Shown: positions 9,634 through 18,176, counted from the first letter of the stretch. The stretch: DNA of 64,000 bases from Bacillus sp. IITD106 (GCF_019459225.1 NZ_JAIAZY010000014.1:1-64000); one strand, 5' to 3'. A program made the numbers and translations. Notes: generated by a model not told the origin, from the sequence alone.

Positions 9634-9822
9634 TCATTTTTATATTGAGAAAATATTTACCCGAAAAACGAAGTTCGAAGCCATGTCCATATATCTTCGA
9701 CTGTAATCTTGAACATCTATGGCAAGGAGCTTTCATTTTTCTTTATAGTAATAAAGATGAAAACTCGGAAGAATTATGAGAAAATAGAAATTGTGAAAAT
9801 GAGTAATAGGAGGCTAATACAT

Positions 9823-11205
9823 ATGGATTATCGCATTGAGAAAGATACAATCGGTGAAATAAAAGTACCTCAAGAAAAGTATTGGGGAGCACAAACACAA
9901 AGAAGCAAAGAAAATTTTAAGATTGGCGGAGAGAAAATGCCAATCGAGGTTATTAGGGCGTTTGCTCAATTAAAAAAAGCTGCGGCTATTTCTAATAATA
10001 AGCTTGGAAAATTATCAGATGCCAAAACAGCGGCTATTACACAAGCATGTGACGAAGTTTTAGAGGGGAAATTCAATGATCATTTCCCACTTGTCGTATG
10101 GCAAACAGGAAGTGGTACACAGTCAAACATGAATGTGAATGAAGTCGTAGCCAGACGTGGAAATGAGTTTTTACAAGAACAAGGTTCTGATGAAAAAATT
10201 CATCCGAACGATGATATTAACATGTCACAAAGCTCAAATGATACGTTTCCAACAGCTATGCATGTAGCCGCATATCATGATATACATAGTCGTTTATTGC
10301 CGGCGATTAATCAATTGAAACAAACCCTTCTCAAAAAAGAAGAAGCTTATATGAACATTATTAAAATAGGCCGTACGCATTTACAAGATGCTACGCCACT
10401 TACACTTGGACAAGAAATCAGCGGTTGGCGCGCGATGCTTGAAAAAAGTGAAAAAATGATTAAAGAAAGTGCAGAACATTTACTTAGTTTAGCGATCGGT
10501 GGAACGGCTGTAGGGACAGGAATCAATGCCGATCCAAAATTCGGAGATATGGTTGCAGCTCAGCTTGAAGAACAAACAGGATATTCCTTTGTCTCTTCCG
10601 ATAATAAATTTCACGCATTAACAAGCCATGATGAAATTGTTTATGTTCACGGTGCATTGAAAGGACTTGCTGCTGATTTAACAAAAATTGCCAATGATGT
10701 TCGCTGGTTGGCTAGTGGTCCAAGAAGTGGAATTGGCGAGATTACGATTCCTGCAAATGAACCTGGAAGTTCTATTATGCCAGGTAAAGTAAATCCGACT
10801 CAGAGCGAGGCGCTGACAATGGTGGCTGTTCAAGTATTCGGAAATGATGCTGCAATTGGATTTGCTGCTAGCCAAGGTAACTTTGAGCTCAATGTCTATA
10901 AACCTGTGATTATTTATAATTTCTTGCAATCTGTTCATTTACTAGCTGATGGAATGATTTCATTCGACGTTAACTGCGTACAAGGACTTGAGCCTAATAC
11001 AGACGTAATCGAAGAAAATGTAAATCGCTCCCTAATGCTCGTAACAGCGTTGAATCCATACATTGGATACGAAAAAGCAGCAGAAATTGCAAAACTAGCA
11101 TTTAAAGATGGCTCGACATTAAAAGAAGCAGCCATCAAAACTGGCTACGTTACCGAGGAGCAATATGACGAATGGATCGTTCCAAGCAAAATGGTAAACC
11201 TCTAA
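9823..11205 (+). CDS. fumC: Fumarate hydratase, class II
   Basis: This 460-residue TCA-cycle enzyme interconverts fumarate and malate. The superfamily signature [11 protein letters not shown] is present, along with [10 protein letters not shown] and [11 protein letters not shown] of the active site and the catalytic His in [10 protein letters not shown]. Length is normal for FumC (CitG). The start MDYRIEKD follows a perfect AGGAGG by 9 nt; 38 upstream in-frame codons have no such support. A 13-bp terminator follows, and beyond it a repeat array that echoes the terminator sequence. Confidence 0.97.
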   Translation: MDYRIEKDTIGEIKVPQEKYWGAQTQRSKENFKIGGEKMPIEVIRAFAQLKKAAAISNNKLGKLSDAKTAAITQACDEVLEGKFNDHFPLVVWQTGSGTQSNMNVNEVVARRGNEFLQEQGSDEKIHPNDDINMSQSSNDTFPTAMHVAAYHDIHSRLLPAINQLKQTLLKKEEAYMNIIKIGRTHLQDATPLTLGQEISGWRAMLEKSEKMIKESAEHLLSLAIGGTAVGTGINADPKFGDMVAAQLEEQTGYSFVSSDNKFHALTSHDEIVYVHGALKGLAADLTKIANDVRWLASGPRSGIGEITIPANEPGSSIMPGKVNPTQSEALTMVAVQVFGNDAAIGFAASQGNFELNVYKPVIIYNFLQSVHLLADGMISFDVNCVQGLEPNTDVIEENVNRSLMLVTALNPYIGYEKAAEIAKLAFKDGSTLKEAAIKTGYVTEEQYDEWIVPSKMVNL

Positions 11206-11238
11206 GAAAAGTAAATATAAGATAGTACATTCCATGTG

Positions 11239-11269
11239 AAAGGTCACCAATTATTTATTGGTGACCTTT
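11239..11269 (+). terminator. Terminator of fumC
   Basis: A perfect 13-bp stem (AAAGGTCACCAAT/ATTGGTGACCTTT) with a 5-nt loop. The left arm recurs in the tandem array that follows. Confidence 0.85.
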
Positions 11270-11288
11270 ATCGTTGAAATGTTGGGTA

Positions 11289-11599
11289 TGAAGGTCACCA
11301 ATCGAGTTATAGGTGCCCTTCGTCAAGGCCAAGTTCGGCGTGAAGGTCACCAATCGCAGTATTGATGCCCTTCATCAAAGTCAAGTTCGGCGTGAAGGTC
11401 ACCAATCGCAGTATTGATGCCCTTCGTCAAAGCCAAATGCAGCGTGAAGGTCACCAATCGCAGTATTGATGCCCTTCGTCAAAGTCAAATGCAGCGTGAA
11501 GGTCACCAATCGCAGTATTGATGCCCTTCGTCAAAGCGAAATGCGCGTGAAGGTCACCAATCGCTGTGTAGATACCCTTCGTCATTGCAAAGAGTGATT
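11289..11599. repeat. Tandem array, six copies of a 52-bp unit
   Basis: Copies begin at 11289, 11341, 11393, 11445, 11497 and 11548 (period 52, once 51). Each starts TGAAGGTCACCAATCG and contains an imperfect inverted partner TTGATGCCCTTC, so each unit can form a hairpin resembling the fumC terminator. The inner copies are almost identical; the outer ones are more diverged. It lies between the convergent fumC and SASP genes. No coding frame is evident. Confidence 0.95.
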
Positions 11600-11698
11600 C
11601 GAAGTTAGGCAATCAAACTATCCTGTTTTATGTCAGAAATAAATCACTTAAGTCAACATAACCAAGATAAATTGATTAAAAGAAGCTAGTAAATAAAC

Positions 11699-11723
11699 AG
11701 CCCCTGGTTTTTTACCAAGGGCT
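11699..11723. terminator. Terminator of the SASP gene
   Basis: The stem AGCCC.TGG/CCA.GGGCT has one mismatch and a 7-nt loop, 25 nt after the minus-strand SASP stop. Confidence 0.65.
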
Positions 11724-11747
11724 TTTCCATTTGTATGAAATTGTGTG

Positions 11748-11951
11748 TTAGCGAGAAAAACCGCCAAGCTGTTGTTCTGCCATTTGCACTAAACGCTTTG
11801 TAATTTCTCCACCAACAGATCCGTTAGCGCGAGAAGTTGTTTCTGCTCCAAGGTTCACACCAAATTCTTGAGCAATTTCATATTTCATTTGATCAATTGC
11901 TTGTTCTGCTCCGTGAACTAGAATTTGGTTAGAGTTGCTGTTGTTAGCCAT
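11748..11951 (-). CDS. Small acid-soluble spore protein, alpha/beta type
   Basis: This 67-residue DNA-binding spore protein coats the chromosome in the forespore and protects it from UV and heat. It is degraded by the GPR protease at germination. The GPR cleavage context [10 protein letters not shown] is present, and the conserved C-terminal block [19 protein letters not shown] is intact. Its position before yheE matches sspB of B. subtilis. A sigma-G-type promoter lies about 110 nt upstream and the transcript begins with a compact structured leader. An AAGGAGATG site supports the start. Confidence 0.96.
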   Translation of the reverse strand: MANNSNSNQILVHGAEQAIDQMKYEIAQEFGVNLGAETTSRANGSVGGEITKRLVQMAEQQLGGFSR

Positions 11952-11984
11952 GTTGTGTCATCTCCTTGTCGTGAAATATAGTAT

Positions 11985-12045
11985 TGGTTGGGTCAGCCGG
12001 AATTGCACCGGCGCACGGGTTTCCATGCCATCTCTTGTTAACCCA
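11985..12045 (-). ncRNA. tRNA-like structured leader of the SASP mRNA
   Basis: Read on the minus strand, this 61-nt segment folds by eye into three stems. A 7-bp closing stem (TGGGTTA/TGACCCA) encloses a 6-bp stem GCATGG/CCGTGC with an AAAC loop. Abutting it is a 5-bp stem GCCGG/CCGGC with the 7-nt loop TGCAATT. That last hairpin, stacked straight on the closing stem, has T-arm geometry, with U54, C56, A58 and Y60 equivalents. ACCA follows directly. A D-arm and a 7-nt anticodon loop are absent, so it is not a tRNA. The hairpin plus CTGACCC also resembles the P4/P3 core of cobalamin riboswitches, but other parts of that riboswitch are missing. Confidence 0.5.
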
Positions 12046-12058
12046 TCGGTGTATTTTG

Positions 12059-12088
12059 TATTATGATTTTTTTTACTTTAAAATATGC
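12059..12088 (-). promoter_or_regulatory. Candidate sigma-G promoter of the SASP gene
   Basis: On the minus strand GCATA (-35, consensus GHATR) is separated by 18 bp from CATAATA (-10, consensus CATnnTA). Transcription would begin near 12052, just before the structured leader. The -35 lies within a 7-bp palindrome (TATGCGT/ACGCATA, 12084-12099). Confidence 0.65.
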
Positions 12089-12232
12089 GTCAACGCATAA
12101 GGGAATTTTCTCCAAATAAATTAGATGTATGTAAAGATAGTATGTTTCTTTTATCAGAAAATAGCTCTGCTTTTTATTAGAAAATTTGATTAGAAAGGAA
12201 TGATTAATATACGATTTAAAAAAATGTAACTT

Positions 12233-12487
12233 AATTCTCGAAGAAACAGCTTAAGAAAAGAATTTCATCGAGAAATCCGGCATAATTCTCGATGAAACAG
12301 CACAAGGAAAGAATTTGGTCGAGAAATCCAGCATAATTCTCGAAGAAACAGCATTAAAAAATTTTTTCGTCGATAATAACGACTTAATTCTCGAAGAAAC
12401 AGCTCAAGAAGAGAATTTCATCGAGAAATCCGGCATAATTCTCGATGAAATAGCACGGGAAAAGAATTTGGTCGATAATCCCTTCTT
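12233..12487. repeat. Tandem array, five exact-period 51-bp units (family A)
   Basis: Copies begin AATTCTCGA at 12233, 12284, 12335, 12386 and 12437, exactly 51 bp apart even where one unit is diverged. Units carry TTCTCGA and TCGAGAA as inverted partners. One frame reads through as a 17-residue motif of the form LVEKSxIILDET, interrupted by a stop in copy 1 and lacking a ribosome binding site. The same family recurs near 44.0 kb. Confidence 0.95.
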
Positions 12488-12539
12488 GATTCATTAATTA
12501 TAAATATGGGAGTAAATTCCCTGTTGATAGTTAAATTAA

Positions 12540-12568
12540 AAACCCCTTTCCAACTAGGAAAGGGGTTT
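12540..12568 (-). terminator. Terminator of msmX
   Basis: A perfect 12-bp stem (AAACCCCTTTCC) with a 5-nt loop has T-rich flanks on both strands. Confidence 0.85.
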
Positions 12569-12579
12569 GATTAATAATC

Positions 12580-13680
12580 TTATTTAATTCTTTGTTCAGT
12601 AGTGATATCAAAGAAGTGTGCTTTATTCAAGTCAAAGGCAAGATCCATTTTTTGTCCTGGCTCAACGATTGTTCTGGAATCAATTTTTGAAACGAATTCT
12701 TGATTTCCAACTTTAGAATAAAGAATTGTTTCAGCACCTGTAAGCTCAGCAACTTCAATGAGAACGTTTATTTTTGTACCTTGTGAAGCTTCAATGAATG
12801 CTGGTTCGTCATGAATATCTTCCGGGCGAATACCGAGTACAAGATCTTTTCCAACGTATCCTTGTTCACGAAGCATTTTCATTTTGCCTTCTGGAACAGC
12901 AATTTTTACTTTATTTTCGAGTACAAAACCATCAGCTTCTAGTTTACCGTGGAAGAAGTTCATTGCAGGTGAACCCATGAAACCACCGACAAAAATGTTA
13001 TCAGGGTTATCATAAACTTCTTTAGGAGTTCCTACTTGTTGAATAACGCCATCTTTCATAACGACGATACGGCTTGCCATTGTCATCGCTTCTGTTTGGT
13101 CGTGCGTTACATAAATTGTAGTAGTTTGTAGTCTTTGGTGAAGCTTAGCGATTTCAGCACGCATTTGTACACGAAGCTTAGCATCAAGGTTAGAAAGCGG
13201 CTCGTCCATCAAGAATACTTTTGCGTCACGAACGATTGCACGGCCAAGAGCAACACGTTGGCGCTGACCACCGGAAAGAGCTTTTGGTTTACGATCTAGG
13301 AAGTTTTCTAGACCAAGAATTTTAGCTGCTTCGTTAACACGTTGTTCAATTTCTTTTTTAGGCATTTTACGAAGTTTCAATCCGAATGCCATGTTATCAT
13401 AAACACTCATATGTGGGTAAAGAGCGTAGTTCTGGAACACCATCGCGATGTCGCGGTCTTTTGGTGCAACGTCATTTACTCTTTTATCATCAATATAGAA
13501 ATCACCTTGTGTAATTTCTTCTAGTCCAGCAATCATACGTAGAGTAGTAGATTTACCACATCCAGATGGACCAACGAAAACGATGAATTCTTTGTCTTTA
13601 ACGTGAAGATTGAAATCTTCAACAGCTGTTACTTTGTTGTCATACACTTTATAAATACTGTCTAAGCGTAATTCTGCCAC
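12580..13680 (-). CDS. msmX: Multiple-sugar ABC transporter ATP-binding protein
   Basis: This 366-residue ATPase energises carbohydrate ABC importers. It has Walker A GPSGCGKST (about 37-45), Q-loop FQNYALYPHM, signature LSGGQRQRVALGRA, Walker B VFLMDEPLSNLDAKLR and switch His in VTHDQTEA. A C-terminal TOBE/MalK-like regulatory domain (about 240-366) follows. It is not next to permease genes. This fits MsmX, the shared ATPase of several sugar importers in B. subtilis, where it also adjoins a PucR-like gene as here. UgpC is an alternative family label. Confidence 0.93.
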   Translation of the reverse strand: MAELRLDSIYKVYDNKVTAVEDFNLHVKDKEFIVFVGPSGCGKSTTLRMIAGLEEITQGDFYIDDKRVNDVAPKDRDIAMVFQNYALYPHMSVYDNMAFGLKLRKMPKKEIEQRVNEAAKILGLENFLDRKPKALSGGQRQRVALGRAIVRDAKVFLMDEPLSNLDAKLRVQMRAEIAKLHQRLQTTTIYVTHDQTEAMTMASRIVVMKDGVIQQVGTPKEVYDNPDNIFVGGFMGSPAMNFFHGKLEADGFVLENKVKIAVPEGKMKMLREQGYVGKDLVLGIRPEDIHDEPAFIEASQGTKINVLIEVAELTGAETILYSKVGNQEFVSKIDSRTIVEPGQKMDLAFDLNKAHFFDITTEQRIK

Positions 13681-13796
13681 AAAAATTCCCCCTAAAAAAT
13701 AATAATATGATTAATTTATAGTTTACAGAATCCGCTTTCATGAGACTATGGACATGATGCACAAAAAAAGCAGATGATTTTTAGGCAAGCTGCATA

Positions 13797-14690
13797 TTAT
13801 TTTTCGTCAATATGCAAACAAGCCAAATAAGCAAAGAATGCTCCATGAAATGTTTTAATGTCGATTCCTGTTTTTTCTATAAACTTATCAATTCTATATT
13901 GCAGGCTATTTCGATGCATAAACAGCTTTTTTGCTGTAAGAGTGGCATTTGACTGATTTTCTATATACACTTTAATCGTTTCTGCCAATTCAATATCATC
14001 TTTTAAAAGTTTGTGTACATCAGCAAATAAAATATTTTTTTCAGCATTCGGAATCATTTTATATAAGTATAAGGGCAAGAGTTTTTCACGAGTAACTATT
14101 CTTTCTTCAGGGTGTTCTGTTAGAGACAGTTCTAAAAATGATTGTTCTAATGAAAATAATGATTTTAATATTGACCCAGGTTCTTGAAAACGCCCGATAT
14201 AAAAATGAATTTTAAAGAAAAAATCACTTTCGAATGCTTGGATTACAGAAAATAGTTCTTCTTCTGTAATCGAGACACTACTTTGTTCTTCTATAATCAC
14301 ACCTTGGCCACTGTTAAAAGGAATGATGATTACTTCGTTTGGAAATAAGCTTTTCAGCGCTTCTTCCCATTCATCAAATGGAAACTCATCACGAATATTT
14401 GAAATGGAAAAATGGATGAATCTAATTCGAACTGAATGAGTAGATGGAAGCTGACCATCATTTATTAAATAATCATGCCATTCCTTGGCAATAGCAGAGA
14501 GGGGCGGCTGTTTGCCATTATTTTCAACAGGAAATAATGCCATCAGTAATGATTTTTCAGCGTCTGAGAGATTCGATTTCGGTATACCAATATAATTATT
14601 GTCGCTTTGCAACCAAATATAGCGAGGGTCAGCAACAAGTTTATGGGTAAAAATAGAATTTGGATATAATTGTAATAATCGATTGAACAT
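13797..14690 (-). CDS. PucR/CdaR-type transcriptional regulator
   Basis: This 297-residue protein ends in a PucR-type helix-turn-helix (about residues 238-290). The core is AETIKVYIENQSNATLTAKK followed by the MHRNSLQYRIDK motif. The N-terminal 230 residues have no recognised motif and may sense a ligand. It is co-oriented with msmX downstream, with a 116-bp gap, as for the yxkF-msmX pair of B. subtilis, so a link to sugar uptake is plausible. A GAGGCGA site supports the ATG. Confidence 0.8.
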   Translation of the reverse strand: MFNRLLQLYPNSIFTHKLVADPRYIWLQSDNNYIGIPKSNLSDAEKSLLMALFPVENNGKQPPLSAIAKEWHDYLINDGQLPSTHSVRIRFIHFSISNIRDEFPFDEWEEALKSLFPNEVIIIPFNSGQGVIIEEQSSVSITEEELFSVIQAFESDFFFKIHFYIGRFQEPGSILKSLFSLEQSFLELSLTEHPEERIVTREKLLPLYLYKMIPNAEKNILFADVHKLLKDDIELAETIKVYIENQSNATLTAKKLFMHRNSLQYRIDKFIEKTGIDIKTFHGAFFAYLACLHIDEK

Positions 14691-14817
14691 GATGTCGCCT
14701 CTTTATTTAATAGTAAGGATTAATTCACGCTCCCGGCTTATCGATTAGCCGATAATTTAAAGGCATCGAAATTTGAATATCGATAAACAAGGTCGCTTGC
14801 GATCTTCTAATATAATA

Positions 14818-14838
14818 GGGCTGACATGATGCCAGCCC
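14818..14838 (-). terminator. Weak terminator hairpin
   Basis: A 6-bp stem (GGGCTG/CAGCCC) sits just after the stop of the 63-residue protein gene and precedes a T-rich stretch on the minus strand. Confidence 0.45.
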
Positions 14839-14839
14839 A

Positions 14840-15031
14840 TTAAATTTCTTTCGGTTTATCCTCGGGGAAAAAATCGATGGCTTCCTCAATATTGGTGGAA
14901 TCGGCTCGCATATGAACGGAACCTCCGGACATCCCTTCGTTAACCATTCTGTCAACATCAACGTATAGCTGATCTCGACCCTCATATTGTGCATCTGGTA
15001 AAAATTCATGATCTTTATTATCTTTACCCAT
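14840..15031 (-). CDS. Small acidic hypothetical protein (63 aa)
   Basis: This 63-residue soluble protein is rich in Asp and Glu, starts MGKDNKDHEF and ends in a Lys/Glu/Pro-rich tail. An AAGGAGGC site about 8 nt before the ATG and a downstream hairpin support a real gene. The Bacillus-typical segment DRMVNEGMSGG suggests a conserved small protein. I do not know a function. It lies between the yheE-type gene and the PucR-like gene, on the same strand as both. Confidence 0.75.
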   Translation of the reverse strand: MGKDNKDHEFLPDAQYEGRDQLYVDVDRMVNEGMSGGSVHMRADSTNIEEAIDFFPEDKPKEI

Positions 15032-15121
15032 TTATCTCAGCCTCCTTATACTATAGTTTGGAGGCAGGATGGATGGTACATTCATTTTATTAAATGGTAA
15101 ATTTGTGTAATATATATTTTG

Positions 15122-15340
15122 TCACCGTTGATGATCATAAATATGATAAATCATTAGATCATGTATTTGTTTTTCCAAAACTGAAAGATGTTTCCCTTCA
15201 GGTGATTTAGATTGCCATTCAATAGTACCATCTGGATGATAGATCCCTTTAAATTTCTGCTGCCCGAAATAAAAGGAGAAAAGCCATCCTGGAAGCTTTT
15301 TTTCTTTATAAAGTGATTGAATCTGGAAATGCTGAAGCAT
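15122..15340 (-). CDS. yheE: YheE-family protein (DUF5342)
   Basis: This 72-residue protein has Trp/Phe-rich segments (GWLFSFYFGQQKFKG) and no membrane helix. Size, sequence character and position between an sspB-like SASP and yheB match YheE of B. subtilis. Function is unknown. A GAGGTGA site lies 4-5 nt before the ATG. In B. subtilis yheD and yheC intervene before yheB; here they are absent. Confidence 0.8.
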   Translation of the reverse strand: MLQHFQIQSLYKEKKLPGWLFSFYFGQQKFKGIYHPDGTIEWQSKSPEGKHLSVLEKQIHDLMIYHIYDHQR

Positions 15341-15497
15341 GTGATCACCTCAATTCTTATTGTATCAAAATAAAACACAATTTTTAAAGACTATTCATTT
15401 TTTTACCGGATAAAAAGAATCCTTTTGCAGACTGAAAACGTAATAACTATAATTGATTTACATTGCACCAATTGAGATGTATGAGAGGATGATATAG

Positions 15498-16637
15498 ATG
15501 CCAAACTGGTTGTCGTTAATATTGTTTATGATATTTGTTGGAGGAGCTATTGGAGGTTTTACAAATTTTATCGCTATTCGAATGTTATTTCGTCCCTATA
15601 AAACATTTTATATCGGAAAGTGGCAACTTCCTTTTACCCCAGGTTTAATTCCAAAGCGTCAAAATGAACTTGCTGCACAAGTTGGAAAATTAATTGTCAA
15701 TCATTTAGTGACACCTGAGAGCATACAAAAAAAGTTGTCAGAAGAAAAATTTAAAAACGATATGGAAACATGGTTTTCAGGTAAAATTAGAAGTTTTTTG
15801 GAAAAAGGAATGACATTGGAGGAGCTCTTGAAACTAATTCATATCGAGAATCCGAGTAAAACAATCAGTTCATATATGGACGGAAAAATTGAAACGAAAT
15901 ACGCAGCAATGAAAGCTGAATTTTGGCAAAAAGAAATCCAAGACATTTTACCGAATGAATTGAAAGATAATATTCGCGGGAAAATTCCTGGTGCAGCTGA
16001 CCGAATGCTTCAAAAGACAATCGAGTACTTTTCAAGTCAAGAAGGAAAAGACAAAATTAAAGCAATGATAGAAGATTTTTTTAAGGATCGCGGTAGACTA
16101 TGGAATATGATTCAAATGTTTATTGGAAACGAATCTTTGACTGAAAAAGTTCAGCCTGAAATAATCAAATTTTTAAATAGTCCAGGAACAAAATCGATGT
16201 TAACGAACGTTATAGAGTCTGAATGGGATAAAATGCAAAATAAGCCAGTAGGTGAAATGTTAAAGCAATTGAAAGATGAAAAAGTATTACTTTACATTAA
16301 AAGGTTTGTGAAGGATACCGTCCAATTAGAAAAGTTTTTTAAAAAAGATGTTGCGGAAATCTTGCTGCCGTTTAGGGAAAAGCTTGAAGAAACGTTTGTT
16401 CCGCGTATGTTGGAATCGGCGGGAGTCTATATTGCTCAACGCTCAGGTGAAATAATGGAAAGATTCCAAGTAGAGGCGATTATCCGGGAACAGATTGAAT
16501 CATTTTCTTTGCCGCGCCTTGAGGAACTTGTCGTCTCCATCGCTAAAAAAGAATTAGTCATGATCACATATTTAGGAGCCATTCTTGGTGGGGCAATCGG
16601 ACTAATTCAAGGAATTATCGTTTTGTTAACTTCGTAA
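15498..16637 (+). CDS. yheB: YheB-family membrane protein (DUF445)
   Basis: This 379-residue DUF445 protein has an N-terminal hydrophobic segment with glycine-rich FVGGAIGGFTNFIAIRMLF and a matching C-terminal segment YLGAILGGAIGLIQGIIVLL. A long helical, charged middle domain lies between them. The two ends probably form a membrane anchor pair. Function is unknown; B. subtilis YheB is linked to sporulation. A GAGAGGATG site precedes the ATG. It is followed 34 nt later by yheA and is probably co-transcribed with it. Confidence 0.88.
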   Translation: MPNWLSLILFMIFVGGAIGGFTNFIAIRMLFRPYKTFYIGKWQLPFTPGLIPKRQNELAAQVGKLIVNHLVTPESIQKKLSEEKFKNDMETWFSGKIRSFLEKGMTLEELLKLIHIENPSKTISSYMDGKIETKYAAMKAEFWQKEIQDILPNELKDNIRGKIPGAADRMLQKTIEYFSSQEGKDKIKAMIEDFFKDRGRLWNMIQMFIGNESLTEKVQPEIIKFLNSPGTKSMLTNVIESEWDKMQNKPVGEMLKQLKDEKVLLYIKRFVKDTVQLEKFFKKDVAEILLPFREKLEETFVPRMLESAGVYIAQRSGEIMERFQVEAIIREQIESFSLPRLEELVVSIAKKELVMITYLGAILGGAIGLIQGIIVLLTS

Positions 16638-16671
16638 TATGATAATATGGCAGAAAGGAGGTTTTACCCTA

Positions 16672-17025
16672 ATGGCAACAAATTTATATGATTATGCCTA
16701 TGAACTTGAGAATGCTTTGCGAAATAGTGAAGAGTATGTTCATTTAAAGAACATGTATGCCGCGGTCGAAAATGATGAAATTGCAAAATCGATGTTCGAT
16801 GCTTTTAGAAATGTTCAAATGCAGCTTCAGCAAAAGCAAATGGAAGGGCGAGATATTACGGAGACAGAAGTGTTAGAGGCACAGGAAATTGCCAATCGTG
16901 TTCAAGGAAATGAAAAAGTGACGAGGCTTATGGAAGCTGAACAGCGAATGAGTATGTCCATTAATGAATTAAATAAAATTATTATGAGACCACTTGATGA
17001 ATTATACGGTTTCATAAATCAATAA
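16672..17025 (+). CDS. yheA: YheA (YlbF/YmcA family)
   Basis: This 117-residue, almost all-helical protein belongs to the YlbF/YmcA (RicF/RicA) superfamily. It is the same length as B. subtilis YheA. Relatives YlbF, YmcA and YaaT form a complex affecting RNA processing and phosphorelay output; YheA's own role is unclear. The start MATNLYDYA follows AAAGGAGG by 8-9 nt, excluding 11 upstream codons. A terminator follows. Confidence 0.9.
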   Translation: MATNLYDYAYELENALRNSEEYVHLKNMYAAVENDEIAKSMFDAFRNVQMQLQQKQMEGRDITETEVLEAQEIANRVQGNEKVTRLMEAEQRMSMSINELNKIIMRPLDELYGFINQ

Positions 17026-17056
17026 GAAAAAATTGAATCGATCTAAGAACAAAATG

Positions 17057-17079
17057 GCCGCTTTCTTACGGAAGGCGGC
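17057..17079 (+). terminator. Terminator of yheBA
   Basis: A 9-bp stem (GCCGCTTTC/GAAGGCGGC, one G-T pair) is followed by TTTCTATTTTA. Confidence 0.8.
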
Positions 17080-17171
17080 TTTCTATTTTATTGCTGTGTG
17101 TTCTATCCCAAAAGCAACCTACATATATATAAGATAGGAATGTTATATTCTGCACGATGAGGGGGGACACC

Positions 17172-18038
17172 ATGGTTTACAAAATGCTCGTTTTAAATAT
17201 AGACGGTACATTATTGCAGGATAATGGCCGCATAAATAAACTGACTCGTGAAGCGATTGAATTCGCGCAATCTAAGGATATTAAAGTCATTTTGGCCACA
17301 TCTAATAATTTCTCTGCAGCTAAAAGAGTGGCGAAAACATTGAAAATTGATCATCATATTGTAGCCCATCAAGGTGGATATATAGCGAAAGAATTAAATA
17401 AGCCTATATATGTAAATAGAATACACGAGAAACTTACGAAGGAATTAACTGCATTCCTTGAATCTTTTTCATGTCAAATAAAGCTTGTTCATGAACAATT
17501 TTCCATGGGGAATAAAGTGAAGCTGCCAGATAATATTCTAGCAAAGGTTGTATTCCAACGAGCGAATCGCTTTTCCTATTCCGAGCAGTACGTTGATCAT
17601 CTCAGTGAAAAACTTCTTGAAAATCCTGTATCACCACCAAAAATAGAAGCCGTTTTTGATACACCAGCCGATTTAGGCGATGCGAAAAAAGCAATAGAAG
17701 AAATGTATGATGAAGTTGTATGTATTGAGACAGAAAATAGAAGTCTCGATATTGTTGCTGCTGGCGTATCAAAGTTGAATGGTGTCAAATATTTATGTGA
17801 TCAACATTTCATAAAAAAAGAAGAGGTTGTAGCGATTGGTGCGGGAATTGATGATTTACCTTTAGTTCAATGGGCCGGGCTTGGTGTAGCTATGGGAAAT
17901 GCACCTTACGCCGTTCGTGCCGCGGCGGATTGGAACACGAGAACGAATAATGATAACGGTGTGGCCTATATGGTAAAAGAACATTTTCGTAAACAATATA
18001 AGCTTGAATTTTTGAGAAAAATCAATGTCTTGAAATAG
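17172..18038 (+). CDS. yhaX: HAD-superfamily (Cof-type) protein YhaX
   Basis: This 288-residue Cof/HAD IIB-type protein has exactly the length I recall for B. subtilis YhaX. HAD motif I reads VLNIDGTLL: the usual nucleophilic first Asp of DxDGT is Asn here. Motif IV remains as GAGIDDLPLVQWAGLGVAMGN. By known HAD chemistry, loss of the nucleophile should abolish phosphatase activity, so it may be a binding or structural protein. In B. subtilis yhaX is a sporulation gene of the mother cell. GAGGGGGGA precedes the ATG. Confidence 0.88.
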   Translation: MVYKMLVLNIDGTLLQDNGRINKLTREAIEFAQSKDIKVILATSNNFSAAKRVAKTLKIDHHIVAHQGGYIAKELNKPIYVNRIHEKLTKELTAFLESFSCQIKLVHEQFSMGNKVKLPDNILAKVVFQRANRFSYSEQYVDHLSEKLLENPVSPPKIEAVFDTPADLGDAKKAIEEMYDEVVCIETENRSLDIVAAGVSKLNGVKYLCDQHFIKKEEVVAIGAGIDDLPLVQWAGLGVAMGNAPYAVRAAADWNTRTNNDNGVAYMVKEHFRKQYKLEFLRKINVLK

Positions 18039-18073
18039 TATGAAAGAAAACAGCACAATCACATTTATTTTTG

Positions 18074-18098
18074 AAAGCTCTCCAAATGCGAGAGCTTT
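18074..18098 (+). terminator. Terminator of yhaX
   Basis: A 9-bp stem (AAAGCTCTC/GAGAGCTTT) is followed by TTTTTG. Confidence 0.85.
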
Positions 18099-18176
18099 TT
18101 TGCTTGTCCTTTAAAATAAAACCTATATGATGTATAATAATAGGAACGTACATTCGATAAGGAGGGGTGGCTTTTA

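Noticed and set aside
11985-12045. A true tRNA gene
   Set aside because: The T-arm, closing stem and ACCA fit, but there is no D-arm and no 7-nt anticodon loop; the inner segment is about 15 nt too short.
11289-12487. Possible CRISPR arrays
   Set aside because: Units are contiguous tandem repeats without unique spacers, and no cas genes are nearby.
12315-12497. A 60-codon ORF with 17-residue repeats
   Set aside because: It consists only of the 51-bp tandem array, has no ribosome binding site, and an upstream unit carries an in-frame stop.
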